This document shows positions 17,629-26,607 of a stretch of DNA of 64,000 nt, piece by piece. Made by a program: the position numbers and the translations under genes. Below the pieces are notes generated by a model, which worked only from the letters and a program-made list of their open reading frames with translations, was not told where the DNA came from and searched no databases. This stretch comes from Singulisphaera acidiphila DSM 18658 (GTDB lineage Bacteria > Planctomycetota > Planctomycetia > Isosphaerales > Isosphaeraceae). The DNA lies in assembly GCF_000242455.2 (NCBI RefSeq), contig NC_019892.1:5714744-5778743 (forward strand), written 5' to 3'. The stretch's first letter is position 1. Every line of letters begins with the position of its first letter.

Positions 17629-19605
17629 ATGATTGAACGACTTCGTCGATGCTCGCTCGCGTTTCTGGCGCTCCTCGGTACGGCGGGAGCCGTGTCCGCC
17701 GCTGGCCTGGAGCCGATCCAGTACAACAACCCGGGCCTGGTGGTCGACCTCGGCGTCGGTCTCTGGGCCTGGCCGTTGCCGATGGACTATGATCAGGACG
17801 GCGACCTCGACCTGCTCGTCTCCTGCCCTGACGTTCCGTTCAATGGGCTCTATTTCTTTGAGAATCCAGGGGGCAATTCGAAGACCCCTGTGTTCAAGCC
17901 CCCGGTGCGTCTTGGCCCGGCCCGTAAGAACATCCAGCCTTCATACGTCGATGGCGAGGTCCGGCTCTTGATGCCCGCGCACGAGCTTGTCAACTTCCGG
18001 GGAGTCCAGTCCGCGGCCACCCAACGCGTCTATTCGGAAGAGAATGTTCACGACCCCAAGGCGAAGCTCCGGGCGAACCAGTGGAAGTATGTGGATTTCG
18101 ATGGAGACGAGAAGTTCGACCTGATCGTGGGCGTGGAAGACTGGAGCGACTACGGCTGGGACGACTCTTACGATGCACGCGGGCGCTGGATGCGCGGGCC
18201 GCTTCACGGGGTGGTCTACTGGCTCCGGAACCAGGGGACCAACGCCAAGCCCAACTACGCCAAGCCCGTGAAGGTTGAGGCTGGGGGCCGGCCAATCGAC
18301 ACGTTCGGGATGCCATCCCCCAACCTAGCCGACTTCGATGGCGACGGCGACCTCGACCTCATTTGCGGCGAGTTCGTCGACGGCCTCACCTACTTCGAGA
18401 ATACCGGAACGAGGCAAGCGCCCGTTTATGCCCGAGGCCGTCGCCTGGTCGACGAGCAGGGCAAGCCCGTTCTGATGAACCTCGAGATGATCGTGCCGGT
18501 CGCGATCGACTGGGACAAAGACGGCGACGTCGACCTGGTCGTCGGCGATGAGGACGGCCGGGTCGCCCTCATCGAGCATACGGGGAAAGTCATTGATGGA
18601 TTGCCTCGGTTCCAGGCTCCGGCCTACTTTCGGCAGGAGGCTGCCGATGTCAAGTTCGGCGCTCTGGTCACCCCTTGCAGTGTGGATTGGGACGGCGATG
18701 GCGATGAAGACCTCGTCTGTGGCAATTCGTCGGGTGTGATCGGCCTGATCGAGAACCTTGACGGCGGCAATCCCCCGCGCTGGGCGGCCCCGCGTCTTCT
18801 GGAGGCTGCCGGAAGTCCGATCCGGATCATGGCGGGTCCGAACGGTTCGATTCAAGGTCCGTGCGAGGCCAAGTGGGGGTACACGACCCTGAGCGTGGCC
18901 GACTGGGACCGCGATGGCCAGCCTGATCTCGTCGTCAACTCGATCTGGGGGAAGGTCGTCTGGTATCGCAACGCCGGCAGCCGCTCCAAGCCGGTCCTCG
19001 AAGCGGCCCGGCCGATCGAGGTCGAATGGCCGGGCGCTCCGGTGAAGCCGGAATGGACCTGGTGGGAGCCCAAGGGGAAGTCGCTCGCCACCCAGTGGCG
19101 GACGACCCCCGTAGTGGTCGACTGGACCCAGGACGGGCTGCCCGACCTGGTGATGCTCGACCACGAGGGATATCTCGCCCTGTTCGAACGGATCGAGCGG
19201 GGCGGTGCCTTGAAACTGCTTCCCCCGAGACGTCTGTTTCATGTCGAGTCGGCCTCGGAGTTCGACGCCAATCATCAACCGATGAACAAGACCGGCGGTC
19301 TGCTCCGTCTCAATGCAGGCAAGGCCGGCAAGAGCGGTCGGCGGAAGTTCTGCGTGGCCGATTGGGACGGCGACGGCCAACTCGATTTGCTGGTCAACAC
19401 CCGCAACGTCAATGTCTTACGCAACACCGGGACGACCGACGGGCAGACGAAATTCGCCGATCTCGGCGAAATCGACGGCCGCATTTTGGCCGGTCATGAC
19501 ACGAGCCCGACCGTCGTCGATTGGAACCGCGACAAGGTGTCCGACCTGCTCGTCGGCGCTGAGGACGGGCGGTTCTATTACCTCAAGAATCCTCGGGCCC
19601 GTTGA
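17629..19605 (+). CDS. Secreted FG-GAP/VCBS-repeat beta-propeller protein
   Basis: Protein of 658 residues from the ATG at 17629, which gives a signal peptide (CSLAFLALLGTAGAVSAAG); the frame is open upstream without a leader. It contains at least nine calcium-binding-type blades of the D-x-D-x-D-G-x-x-D-L form, for example YDQDGDLDLLV, DFDGDGDLDLI, DWDKDGDVDLVV, DWDRDGQPDLVV and DWNRDKVSDLLVG. This is a classic integrin-alpha-like propeller. No catalytic domain is seen, so adhesion or carbohydrate binding is the best guess. It lies about 160 bp after the Gfo/Idh/MocA gene on the same strand and may be co-transcribed. Confidence 0.92.
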   Translation: MIERLRRCSLAFLALLGTAGAVSAAGLEPIQYNNPGLVVDLGVGLWAWPLPMDYDQDGDLDLLVSCPDVPFNGLYFFENPGGNSKTPVFKPPVRLGPARKNIQPSYVDGEVRLLMPAHELVNFRGVQSAATQRVYSEENVHDPKAKLRANQWKYVDFDGDEKFDLIVGVEDWSDYGWDDSYDARGRWMRGPLHGVVYWLRNQGTNAKPNYAKPVKVEAGGRPIDTFGMPSPNLADFDGDGDLDLICGEFVDGLTYFENTGTRQAPVYARGRRLVDEQGKPVLMNLEMIVPVAIDWDKDGDVDLVVGDEDGRVALIEHTGKVIDGLPRFQAPAYFRQEAADVKFGALVTPCSVDWDGDGDEDLVCGNSSGVIGLIENLDGGNPPRWAAPRLLEAAGSPIRIMAGPNGSIQGPCEAKWGYTTLSVADWDRDGQPDLVVNSIWGKVVWYRNAGSRSKPVLEAARPIEVEWPGAPVKPEWTWWEPKGKSLATQWRTTPVVVDWTQDGLPDLVMLDHEGYLALFERIERGGALKLLPPRRLFHVESASEFDANHQPMNKTGGLLRLNAGKAGKSGRRKFCVADWDGDGQLDLLVNTRNVNVLRNTGTTDGQTKFADLGEIDGRILAGHDTSPTVVDWNRDKVSDLLVGAEDGRFYYLKNPRAR

Positions 19606-19725
19606 TTAGGGCTCGAGGCCGGTGCCTACTGATTGTTGTGCAACACGGCTCGCCACAAATCGTTGCGACGAGCCGGCGTTTCTTCAAGTCGGGGCGACAA
19701 GACGGCGATTGAAGACCGGATTGCC

Positions 19726-20844
19726 TCAATCCATGAGTTCCCGATGAGCCCTTCCGATCGCCTCGCGTAAGAACGCTTCATCCTGACAGGCAATGCGGAT
19801 GAGGGTGGCGACCTGCCGTAACACTTCCTTGTCCGGACTGAAAGCGACGAACAGACTGGCTTCTGGATCGAAGTCGATCTTTTTCTTCAACTTCGGGAGC
19901 TTCCAACGAACCAAAGCATCCACGACTCCGTGCCATCCGTAACCGCCACCGTCGTATCCGAGTTGCTCGAACGTTTTGGACGTGGATTCGAATTCGCAGA
20001 AGAGCAGTTGGTAGTCCCCGCTCTCCTCCTCGATGATCTGGCAGGGGCTGAACTCGTTCCCACTCTCGATGATGGGTTTGGCCTCAACGTCTGGTTGAGT
20101 GATTTTTGCTTGCGGGGCCAGGTTGACGGGTCGTCCTAACAACTCATCAACGACCCAGCATCCGCGGGCATGCGGTCCGGGGCCACGCACGTGCAGGATG
20201 GATTCGGGATTCGCCCCTGCTTTTTCGAGGGCATCGACCAACTGATTCATTATCTCTGGGTTCAGTTCGAAGCCGGGCAACGCGCGTGAGTCATAAGCCT
20301 GTTGAGCCAAGGCGATGATTGGTGGTGTTTGGCAGGACTGTCCGATATTCGCGGGGCGATAGGGATTGCCGTAGATGCATCGGAGGAATGCCGCCTTGCG
20401 TGGATTCGTCGCCGCAAAGTAAGCCTCGTTGGCTTTGGCCGCCGCCTTCTTTGTGCTTGCCGCGTGTTGGCTTGGGGTCATGCTCCACGGCCAAGTGCAG
20501 GTGGACATCGTTCGGTCGTCAACGGTGGCATCGCAGACCGCGTGGGCCGCGTACATGTCCGGAACCTTGAGGAGTGGCTTGGCCGCCGCGCTCGCTGCCT
20601 TGGCTGCGCGTGCCAACTCTGCAGGGGTTGCCAGCCCGTCGGCATATCGCTCCGCGATATCCACAGCCTGATGGAATCGTTCGTCCTTCAATAAATGCCA
20701 AATGTCGCGGCATACTGCACAATAGAACAGACGGAGTTTTCTGGGTTCAAGTTGCCCCTTTGTTGCGGCGGCAAGATCGTCCAACATTGGATTCGATTCG
20801 GTGGTGGAGCACCAGGTGTGTTCGTCAAATTGTTGTTGGCTCAT
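19726..20844 (-). CDS. Gemmata-type paralogous protein with Imm51-like C-terminal domain
   Basis: Protein of 372 residues with two parts. Residues 1-240 match a paralogous family common in Gemmata relatives: RKLRLFYCAVCRDIWHLL, then AVDIAERYADGLAT, GNPYRP, and HVRGPGPHARGCWVVDELLG. Residues about 245-372 look like an Imm51 (immunity protein 51) domain, with YDGGGYGWHGVVDALVR followed by DPEASLFVAFSPDKEVL. Imm51 proteins neutralise polymorphic toxins, but no toxin gene is next to it. No signal peptide is present, so it is cytoplasmic. The gene is poorer in GC than its neighbours and stands alone between intergenic repeats, which suggests later acquisition. The Imm51 call is from motif memory only. 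Confidence 0.8.
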   Translation of the reverse strand: MSQQQFDEHTWCSTTESNPMLDDLAAATKGQLEPRKLRLFYCAVCRDIWHLLKDERFHQAVDIAERYADGLATPAELARAAKAASAAAKPLLKVPDMYAAHAVCDATVDDRTMSTCTWPWSMTPSQHAASTKKAAAKANEAYFAATNPRKAAFLRCIYGNPYRPANIGQSCQTPPIIALAQQAYDSRALPGFELNPEIMNQLVDALEKAGANPESILHVRGPGPHARGCWVVDELLGRPVNLAPQAKITQPDVEAKPIIESGNEFSPCQIIEEESGDYQLLFCEFESTSKTFEQLGYDGGGYGWHGVVDALVRWKLPKLKKKIDFDPEASLFVAFSPDKEVLRQVATLIRIACQDEAFLREAIGRAHRELMD

Positions 20845-21016
20845 TGATGATCTTAATCTCTGAGATGGTTCACAGCACTCAGGCTAAGCTCCGGGCAAGA
20901 TACTCAATTGGTGAGAAGCATTGCGAGGCTTTGTCGAAAAACTCCCACTAACAGCTAAGATGCAAATATAGTTGGGTGAATGCTGTTTTGGACAGTTCCC
21001 CAAAATTTTCCTATCG

Positions 21017-21043
21017 CTCGGCAGCTGGTGCGCGAATCTGGGT
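21017..21043 (+). repeat. 27-bp repeat, copy 1
   Basis: GCTCGGCAGCTGGTGCGCGA followed by ATCTGGG. Copy 3 at 21286-21312 matches 25 of 27 bases in the same orientation, and an inverted, more diverged copy lies at 21128-21154. Confidence 0.75.
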
Positions 21044-21127
21044 AAGGAACGTTGTCTGAAAAGGAAGTTTACGGCTTGAACTGGTAGTTCGGGTGTCCTG
21101 GCGGCTTTGAGCGACCTCTGTCGAATT

Positions 21128-21312
21128 CAGATACGCACACCAACTGCCAATCGCTTACGAAATTTTTAACCACGAATGACACAAATAGCACGAATGAAGA
21201 AAAAATTGAAAATCAATAATTGAATTTCATTGTTTTTATTCGTGTCATTTGTGTTATTCGTGGTTGAATTCTCCTTTTTTTAAGTGCTTGGCAGTTGGTG
21301 CGCGAATCTGGG
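21128..21312. repeat. Large imperfect palindrome with a nested ACCACGAAT inverted repeat
   Basis: The outer arms are the inverted copy at 21128-21154 (CAGATACGCACACCAACTGC) and the direct copy at 21286-21312 (TTGGCAGTTGGTGCGCGAAT). Nested inside are arms at 21168-21195 and 21238-21265 (beginning AACCACGAATGACACAAAT), complementary at 26 of 28 positions around an AT-rich loop. Such folding could form a very stable cruciform or RNA hairpin. There is no transposase within, and no clear target duplication. Confidence 0.78.
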
Positions 21313-21313
21313 G

Positions 21314-21400
21314 GCTGCGCAAAGAAGTTAACTCGACGGGGACTCCAATGCCTGGAAAATAGGGGGCTGTGGAGCCTGGGAGTCAATTCCTTTGCGCAGC
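21314..21400. repeat. Inverted repeat GCTGCGCAAAG
   Basis: Left arm GCTGCGCAAAGAAGTTAACT (from 21314) pairs imperfectly with a right arm ending CCTTTGCGCAGC at 21400; pairing continues inward through GGGGACTCC and GGAGCCTGGGAGTC. It adjoins the 21128-21312 palindrome and is probably part of the same repeat complex. Confidence 0.7.
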
Positions 21401-21463
21401 GATCAGCCAATACGTCAGAGGCCCATTCAGATCAGTCCCAGGTGAAACGGCGGCGCGCTTGGA

Positions 21464-23200
21464 TCACGAGCCGTTCTGGTTCCTCGAGAGCTGGGCCAGG
21501 CGTCGGGGGGCGGTCGGGGAAACGAAGGTCACGGTCATCGGGTCGTCGAGCGCGAGGGTGACGGGCTGGACCAGGGAAGGGCCCGGTTGGCTGTAGGGGA
21601 TCCCCGGCGTTGGGGCGTTGCCGGGCCCGCCGGGGTTGAAGAACGGGGAGTAACTGCCGGAGGCGGGGATCTCGACGGCGGTGATGGTGGAGATGGCGGC
21701 GCGATCGCCGGAGAGGATGATGTCGATCTGGTTGTCGTGGTCCTCGACGTAGGAGTCGTCGTAGGACGATTGCGAAGGGCCGAGGTCGGCCAGGCCGAGG
21801 ATGCGGACGGTGCCGGAGGGGAGCTGATAGTCCACGCCGGTCTCAGTCAGATAACGGACCTGGCCGTGGGAGTCGGTCGCCTGAAGGCGGAAGAATCGGG
21901 AGAAGTCGGTCGGGTAGACGGAGCGCACTCCGTCGGGGGAGAAGCCGCCGGTGGTCATCACGCGGAGGCGGTACTGGGCCTGGTCGCCGTAGAGAGTGAC
22001 GCCGTCGTTCGGGAGCTGGCCCGAGAAGGTGGCCGGGGCGGATTCTCCGGCCGTCGAGAGCACGCTGAGCTTGGCAGCGACGAGCTTCGGGCCACTATTG
22101 GGGACGTAGGCGCTCATCGGGGTCGCGCCGTCGCCGAAGCTCAGGCCGACGGCGGACCGGATCTCTCCGCCGGGCCCGACGAGTTGGAGGGGCTTGGCGG
22201 AAGGGACGACGTCGAACCGGACGGGGTAGATCGAGCCGGGATCACCGGGGGTGATCCGATTGCCGAAGTCGCCGAAGAGGACGACGGTGCTGCGCTCGTT
22301 GTACTCTTCGTTCGGCAGGATCGAGGCAACGTCGGGCTGAACGACCTGGCCGGTGTTGAGGGTGATCCGGAAGTCGTCGGCAGAGAGGGTGCTGGGCTGG
22401 ATGGGCCAGCTAAACTCAACCGGAAAGCCGTCCTTTAGCAGGACGGGGTAGCCGTAGCCGGAGGCGACCCCGTTCGGAGAGATCGCCGAGGTGTACGCCC
22501 GCAACGCGGCGGTGGAGGCCGAGGGGCTGGAAAGGGTCTCCCACGGCCCGCCCGCTTTCCGGGACGTCACCTCGGGTTGCGAGCCGTTTAGGCCGGGAAC
22601 GCCAATGATATGCGTGAAGCCGAGACCTGCGCCAAGGATTTTCGGCGTCGACTCCCAGTAGTCGGCGTTGATCAGGACGTCCTGGAGTAGCGAGCGATAG
22701 AGCGGGTTCGTCGGCCCCTGGGGGGGCGGCGAGAACGAGCCCGGCGGGGTGAGCCGGGTGACGACCGCTCGGAGGATGTGGGCGCTGGCGTCCCGGGCCT
22801 CGACCTGGGCGGCGAGCCGATCGACCGTGACCTGATTGGGATAGACGTCGAGCGTGGCTGCGGCGAGCGAGACATATCGATGAGGGTCACCCCCGGCCAT
22901 TTGTTCGAAGAAAGGCCGTGAGCCGACGATTGCGGCGGTCACCCCATAATTGCCGGCCTTCGCCTGGACGCGGACCAGGGTCCCCGTCTGCGCGGGGGTG
23001 GGAGCCTGGCCGACCAGGGTCCGATACGTCTGATCGACGATGGCCGCCGCCTGGGAAGCCGGGGTGGGCAATCGGCTCCCGGTGAGGAGTTGGCGTCCTT
23101 CGAGGTGTTCGGGCAGGGGGGTAATCGATCGGCTCCGCTTCGCTCGGGCTCGGGATCCCCGGGCGAGAGTGGGCTCGGTTGATCGATGGCTCGCGAACAT
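21464..23200 (-). CDS. LEPR-XLL-type cell-surface protein, unknown function
   Basis: Protein of 578 residues from the ATG at 23200 (a GTG at 23254 would add 18 residues). Instead of a normal leader, the N-terminus has a basic stretch followed by LPEHLEGRQLLTG, the planctomycete LEPR-XLL-type sorting motif seen at the start of large exported proteins. Residues about 50-190 resemble DUF4214-like repeats (AAAIVDQTYRTLVGQAPTPAQ). The rest is beta-rich with no catalytic motif recognised. The protein is probably exported to the surface. It lies alone on the minus strand between a repeat-filled region and the IS5-type remnant. Confidence 0.85.
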   Translation of the reverse strand: MFASHRSTEPTLARGSRARAKRSRSITPLPEHLEGRQLLTGSRLPTPASQAAAIVDQTYRTLVGQAPTPAQTGTLVRVQAKAGNYGVTAAIVGSRPFFEQMAGGDPHRYVSLAAATLDVYPNQVTVDRLAAQVEARDASAHILRAVVTRLTPPGSFSPPPQGPTNPLYRSLLQDVLINADYWESTPKILGAGLGFTHIIGVPGLNGSQPEVTSRKAGGPWETLSSPSASTAALRAYTSAISPNGVASGYGYPVLLKDGFPVEFSWPIQPSTLSADDFRITLNTGQVVQPDVASILPNEEYNERSTVVLFGDFGNRITPGDPGSIYPVRFDVVPSAKPLQLVGPGGEIRSAVGLSFGDGATPMSAYVPNSGPKLVAAKLSVLSTAGESAPATFSGQLPNDGVTLYGDQAQYRLRVMTTGGFSPDGVRSVYPTDFSRFFRLQATDSHGQVRYLTETGVDYQLPSGTVRILGLADLGPSQSSYDDSYVEDHDNQIDIILSGDRAAISTITAVEIPASGSYSPFFNPGGPGNAPTPGIPYSQPGPSLVQPVTLALDDPMTVTFVSPTAPRRLAQLSRNQNGS

Positions 23201-23532
23201 GGGGGGTGGGCTCCGGTATCGGGCAAGGGGTGTCTTGAGGAATCGTCGGGTCACTGGTCGGATCCCGCTCCAGCGCGGACGCGGCGAACTGGAACGGTTC
23301 CTTATTGAATGGACTTTAGCACATGGTCGGCGGGGGTATTTTTCGCTCTGACCGGGCCAGAAGATATCGCCCGGCCGCTAGTCATCGATCACGCCGAATT
23401 CGCTTGACAAGATTTCGAGTGCGCCCTCACTTGTTCTGCTTATAGAACTTGTCGTCCGAGCGTCGGGATGCCCGAGGAGCGTCTGAGACGCCGGTAGAGA
23501 ACCCGAATCCACAACCGTGATCCTCGGGTCGC

Positions 23533-23830
23533 ATGATTCAACCGACCACCGAGAGTGGCGGGCACGCGGGTTATGAGGAAGAGAAACGCCGCAACGGATC
23601 GAAGGTTCACGTTGCCTTGGCTGAAGCCGTGCAGGAGTTGGTCGAACGGGCCTATGCGGACCAAGGCTGCACAGGTGAGGAGGCGTTCGATGCAGCGTGG
23701 ATCACGGGATTATCGGTTGGGCGGCTCGCTGGTGCACTGGCCGGATGGCATTACGTCGCGTTCAGCGTCCTGATGCTCTATAAGGCTGCCTCGCTTCTCG
23801 CCGAGGTTTATGGCACGCTCTCGGCAAGCC
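23533..23830 (+). pseudogene. Decayed IS5-type transposase fragment
   Basis: Broken pieces of an IS5-family transposase in two frames. One frame has KRRNGSKVHVAL, then VQELVERAYADQGCTGEE, matching the conserved RRKGSKVH and YVDQGYTGE segments but with the part between them deleted. The words RDYRL (about 23705) and then LAGWHYVAFSVLMLYKA (about 23735) match the C-terminal RDYERLPETLAGLHFVAFxxLML motif but in different frames, so there is a frameshift. It is plainly non-functional. The frame remains open into the next gene, which could mislead gene callers into a fused start. Confidence 0.72.
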
Positions 23831-23919
23831 CGAATAATCCAGACCGGGTTCCGAATACGCTTGAGATCGGCCTTGGTTGGCATCCCGACACCCAACTTGA
23901 GAAGAGAACAGGCTCCCCG

Positions 23920-25362
23920 ATGAGATTCCAGATCACGGCAATGTCCGTCTGCGCCGTCATTGGCGTGTGGTTCGCCCAAGCTTTTCATGAGACTCGGGCG
24001 AGCGAGACGAGCAAGAGTGATTCTCTCTCCGCTGGCGTCGACGACTATGTCTCGCAATTCATGAAACGGCACCATCTTCCGGGCGTATCGGTTGCCGTTT
24101 GTCGAGAGGGAACGGCCATCCTGACCAAGTCCTACGGGCATGCGAACGTCGAGCATCGCGTTCCAGCGACGGAGGAGACCGTCTATCAGCTTGCGTCGGT
24201 CACCAAGACTTTCACCGCGTCTGCGATCATGCTTCTCGTGAAGGACGGAGAATTCGCGCTTGACGACAAGATCTCGGATCGCCTGTCCGACCTCCCGAGA
24301 GCATGGGAGGCGGTGACTGTCCGGCATCTGTTGAATCACACTTCGGGCATCAAAAATTACACCTCGGTCCAGGGATTCAACAAGACGCCGGGGAAGGATT
24401 TCACGCCGCGCGAGATTCTCGATCTCGTCGCGACGGCACCGATGGATTTCATGCCGGGAGAGAAGTGGCTTTATAGCAATACGGGCTACGTGCTCCTGGG
24501 AATGCTCATTGAGAAGACGACTGGCAAGCCTTACGGCGAGTTCATGGCCGAACGTGTTTTCAAGCCCCTTGGTATGACGCATACCCGCGCGAACGATCTC
24601 CGGGTCATTCTCACGAGCCGCGCACAAGGATATCAGTGGGACGGAAAAACCTTGAGGAACGCCGAGTGCGTGAGCCCAACCCAACCCTTCGCGGCTGGCA
24701 TGCTCGTATCGACCCTCAGCGACCTCATCAAGTGGGAGGCCGCGCTTGCGGGCCGCACGATCCTCGATGAGTCGACACTTGAACGCATGTGGGCTGCGAC
24801 CCGGCTGAACGATGGAAAAGAGGCCGGCTATGGTTTCGGCTGGGAGGTGTCGAAGGTGAACGACCACCGACTCCTCTCGCACGGCGGTGCCATCCCCGGG
24901 TTCTCCACCGAGATCGCGCGTTTCATTGACGACAAGCTGACCGTGATTGTGTTGACCAATGCCGACGGCGGCCGGGCTGACGGTTTGGCGCGCGGAGTCG
25001 CCCGCCTCTACCTGCCGGCGCTCGCGGTGAAGCCTGTCGAGCCCATTGCCGACAACGATGCGCAGACCACTGAACGCCTCCGAGGGATGTTCGAGGGGGC
25101 GCTCAAAGGCGAGTTCGACGAGGCGCTTTTCCTTTTCACGGACCAGGCGAAGACGAAGCTCATTCCGGCCATCAAGGCCGATCAAGCGAGGTTGGCCTCG
25201 TTCGGAGCCTTACAGACCTTCCAGCTCCTCGAACGGAAGGAGCAGAATCAAGGCCTCCATGTGCAGTATCAGGCCGTCCTCGAAAACATGACCGTTAAGT
25301 TGACGTTCGATCTCGACAAGACGGGCAGGATCCGTGGAGCCGGAATGCAACTCGAGGATTGA
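23920..25362 (+). CDS. Secreted serine hydrolase, beta-lactamase/PBP4-like (class C fold)
   Basis: Hydrolase of 480 residues. The start at 23920 yields a signal peptide (FQITAMSVCAVIGVWFAQAF) and is preceded by AGAGAAC; the upstream open frame is an IS remnant. Active-site motifs of the beta-lactamase (PF00144) family are SxxK as ASVTKTF, YxN as YSNTGY and HGG as LSHGGAIPG. Typical SGIKNYTSV and GLARGVARLYLPAL segments follow, then a C-terminal domain of about 110 residues (about 370-480) of unknown role. Members act as D-alanyl-D-alanine peptidases or esterases in the periplasm; which applies here is not clear. Confidence 0.92.
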   Translation: MRFQITAMSVCAVIGVWFAQAFHETRASETSKSDSLSAGVDDYVSQFMKRHHLPGVSVAVCREGTAILTKSYGHANVEHRVPATEETVYQLASVTKTFTASAIMLLVKDGEFALDDKISDRLSDLPRAWEAVTVRHLLNHTSGIKNYTSVQGFNKTPGKDFTPREILDLVATAPMDFMPGEKWLYSNTGYVLLGMLIEKTTGKPYGEFMAERVFKPLGMTHTRANDLRVILTSRAQGYQWDGKTLRNAECVSPTQPFAAGMLVSTLSDLIKWEAALAGRTILDESTLERMWAATRLNDGKEAGYGFGWEVSKVNDHRLLSHGGAIPGFSTEIARFIDDKLTVIVLTNADGGRADGLARGVARLYLPALAVKPVEPIADNDAQTTERLRGMFEGALKGEFDEALFLFTDQAKTKLIPAIKADQARLASFGALQTFQLLERKEQNQGLHVQYQAVLENMTVKLTFDLDKTGRIRGAGMQLED

Positions 25363-25576
25363 AAAACTCCGGGATGACCATTCGCCATGTAGTCATTTGC
25401 AGGGTTGGATATGCGAAATTATGCAGCATTGATGTCTGATGGGATGGCCGGCAAGAGAGACGGTGCAGCATGACCGCCACCTATGAGCCTTGCGGTGGCC
25501 ACGTTGCCCGTCCCGCTTTTGCCGCCGGCCGGGAGGCAGGTGGCCTCCGCTTCAGTGTGACCGACCTGGACATGGG

Positions 25577-26299
25577 TTAGCTGGGAAGGGCGATATTGTG
25601 GTAGATTTCCTGCACGTCATCGCAGTCGTTGAGCATGCCTAGCAATCTTTCAAACAAGGCCAAATCTTCCCCGCTGAGAATCTTGCTTGCCTGCGGAAGA
25701 AATCTGATTTCCTGGATTTCCAGCTCGAGGCCGGGGAACGCCTCGAGCAAAGCCGTTTTCGCTTTGTAGAACTCGACGGGAGGGGCGAAGATCGTCACGG
25801 TGCCATCCTCGCATTCGACCTCTTCGACGGCAACGTCCGCGGCGAACATCGCCTCAATCACTTTCTCCTCGTCGTCACCATTGAAGGAAAGTACCGCCAA
25901 GTGATCAAAGGACATCACGACGGATCCATTGGCAGCCAATTTGGACCCGGTTTTGTAGAAACAACTGCGGATATCGGAGATGGTACGTGTACTGTTGTCG
26001 GTCAAGCATTCGAGAATGAGTAAGGAGCCGCCGGGACCAAACCCCTCATAACGCGCGGCTTGGAAATCCTCGCCCCCCGTGCCAGCCGCTTTCTGGATCG
26101 CCTTTTCAATCACATGGTTCGCGACGTTATCGCGCTTGGCTCTTTCGACGAGGTTGCGCAGAGTCGGATTGGCTTCCGGGTCGGCCACACCATTCTTGGC
26201 GGCCATGTACAATTGTTTTCCATACTTGGAATAGAGCTTTGATTTCTGAGCGGCGGTTTTGAAGATCGACTCTTTGCGTTTTTCGAAGATCCTACCCAT
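25577..26299 (-). CDS. YebC/PmpR-family (TACO1) protein
   Basis: YebC-like protein of 240 residues, soluble and cytoplasmic. The N-terminal signature is MGRIFEKRKESIFKTAAQ, then YGKQLYMAAKNGVADPEANP, IEKAIQKAAGTGGEDF and the central YEGFGPGGSLLILECLTDN. The acidic domain 3 (DDEEKVIEAMF) is also present. The N-terminus resembles the YeeN-like subgroup. YebC proteins were described as transcription regulators and more recently as translation factors that help ribosomes through proline runs; the sequence does not decide between these. It is a single gene, with no operon partner. Confidence 0.95.
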   Translation of the reverse strand: MGRIFEKRKESIFKTAAQKSKLYSKYGKQLYMAAKNGVADPEANPTLRNLVERAKRDNVANHVIEKAIQKAAGTGGEDFQAARYEGFGPGGSLLILECLTDNSTRTISDIRSCFYKTGSKLAANGSVVMSFDHLAVLSFNGDDEEKVIEAMFAADVAVEEVECEDGTVTIFAPPVEFYKAKTALLEAFPGLELEIQEIRFLPQASKILSGEDLALFERLLGMLNDCDDVQEIYHNIALPS

Positions 26300-26507
26300 T
26301 CGAATTTCTGCCTTTTCATTTTCCCAACGGAGCCAAGCCAGAGTCGTTTCGTCCCCTCAGTATAGAGAAAAATCTCTTCGATAGCAATTCAGCCGGCACC
26401 GACGAATGGCCGGGCTGACCGGCGTGCGGGCCGGGCGATTGCGCCACAGTGGGTAACCTGCGACACTTAAAACATGGCAACTCGTGATGAGGTATTGTCG
26501 AAAGTCG

Positions 26508-26607
26508 ACGGGCCGGCAAAAAGTCGATTTTCGCACCGCAAAGTGTTCGAAAACCCCGAGAAATCCAGTAGGTGCACTCTCTAAATTCGGACTTTTTGCC
26601 GGCCCGT
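26508..26607. mobile_element. 100-bp MITE with 18-bp perfect terminal repeats
   Basis: The left end ACGGGCCGGCAAAAAGTC (26508-26525) is the exact reverse complement of the right end at 26590-26607. It is flanked by the 9-bp direct repeat CGAAAGTCG at 26499-26507 and 26608-26616. The core of about 64 bases has no coding potential. The design is that of a non-autonomous element moved in trans by a full-length IS. The terminal repeats do not match either IS element of this window, so the helper is elsewhere in the genome or lost. Confidence 0.85.

Larger units (their letters stand above)
20845..21463. other. 619-bp gene-free region with composite palindromes
   Basis: No reading frame here is convincing, and GC falls well below that of the window. 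The region is occupied largely by the repeats described separately (21017-21400). The left part, 20845-21016, presumably carries the promoter of the leftward gene; nothing more specific can be supported. Confidence 0.7.

Noticed and set aside
25470..25580. 36-codon frame starting MTATYEPCGGHVARP
   Set aside because: Overlaps the end of the YebC-like gene on the other strand, has no ribosome site and no known relative.
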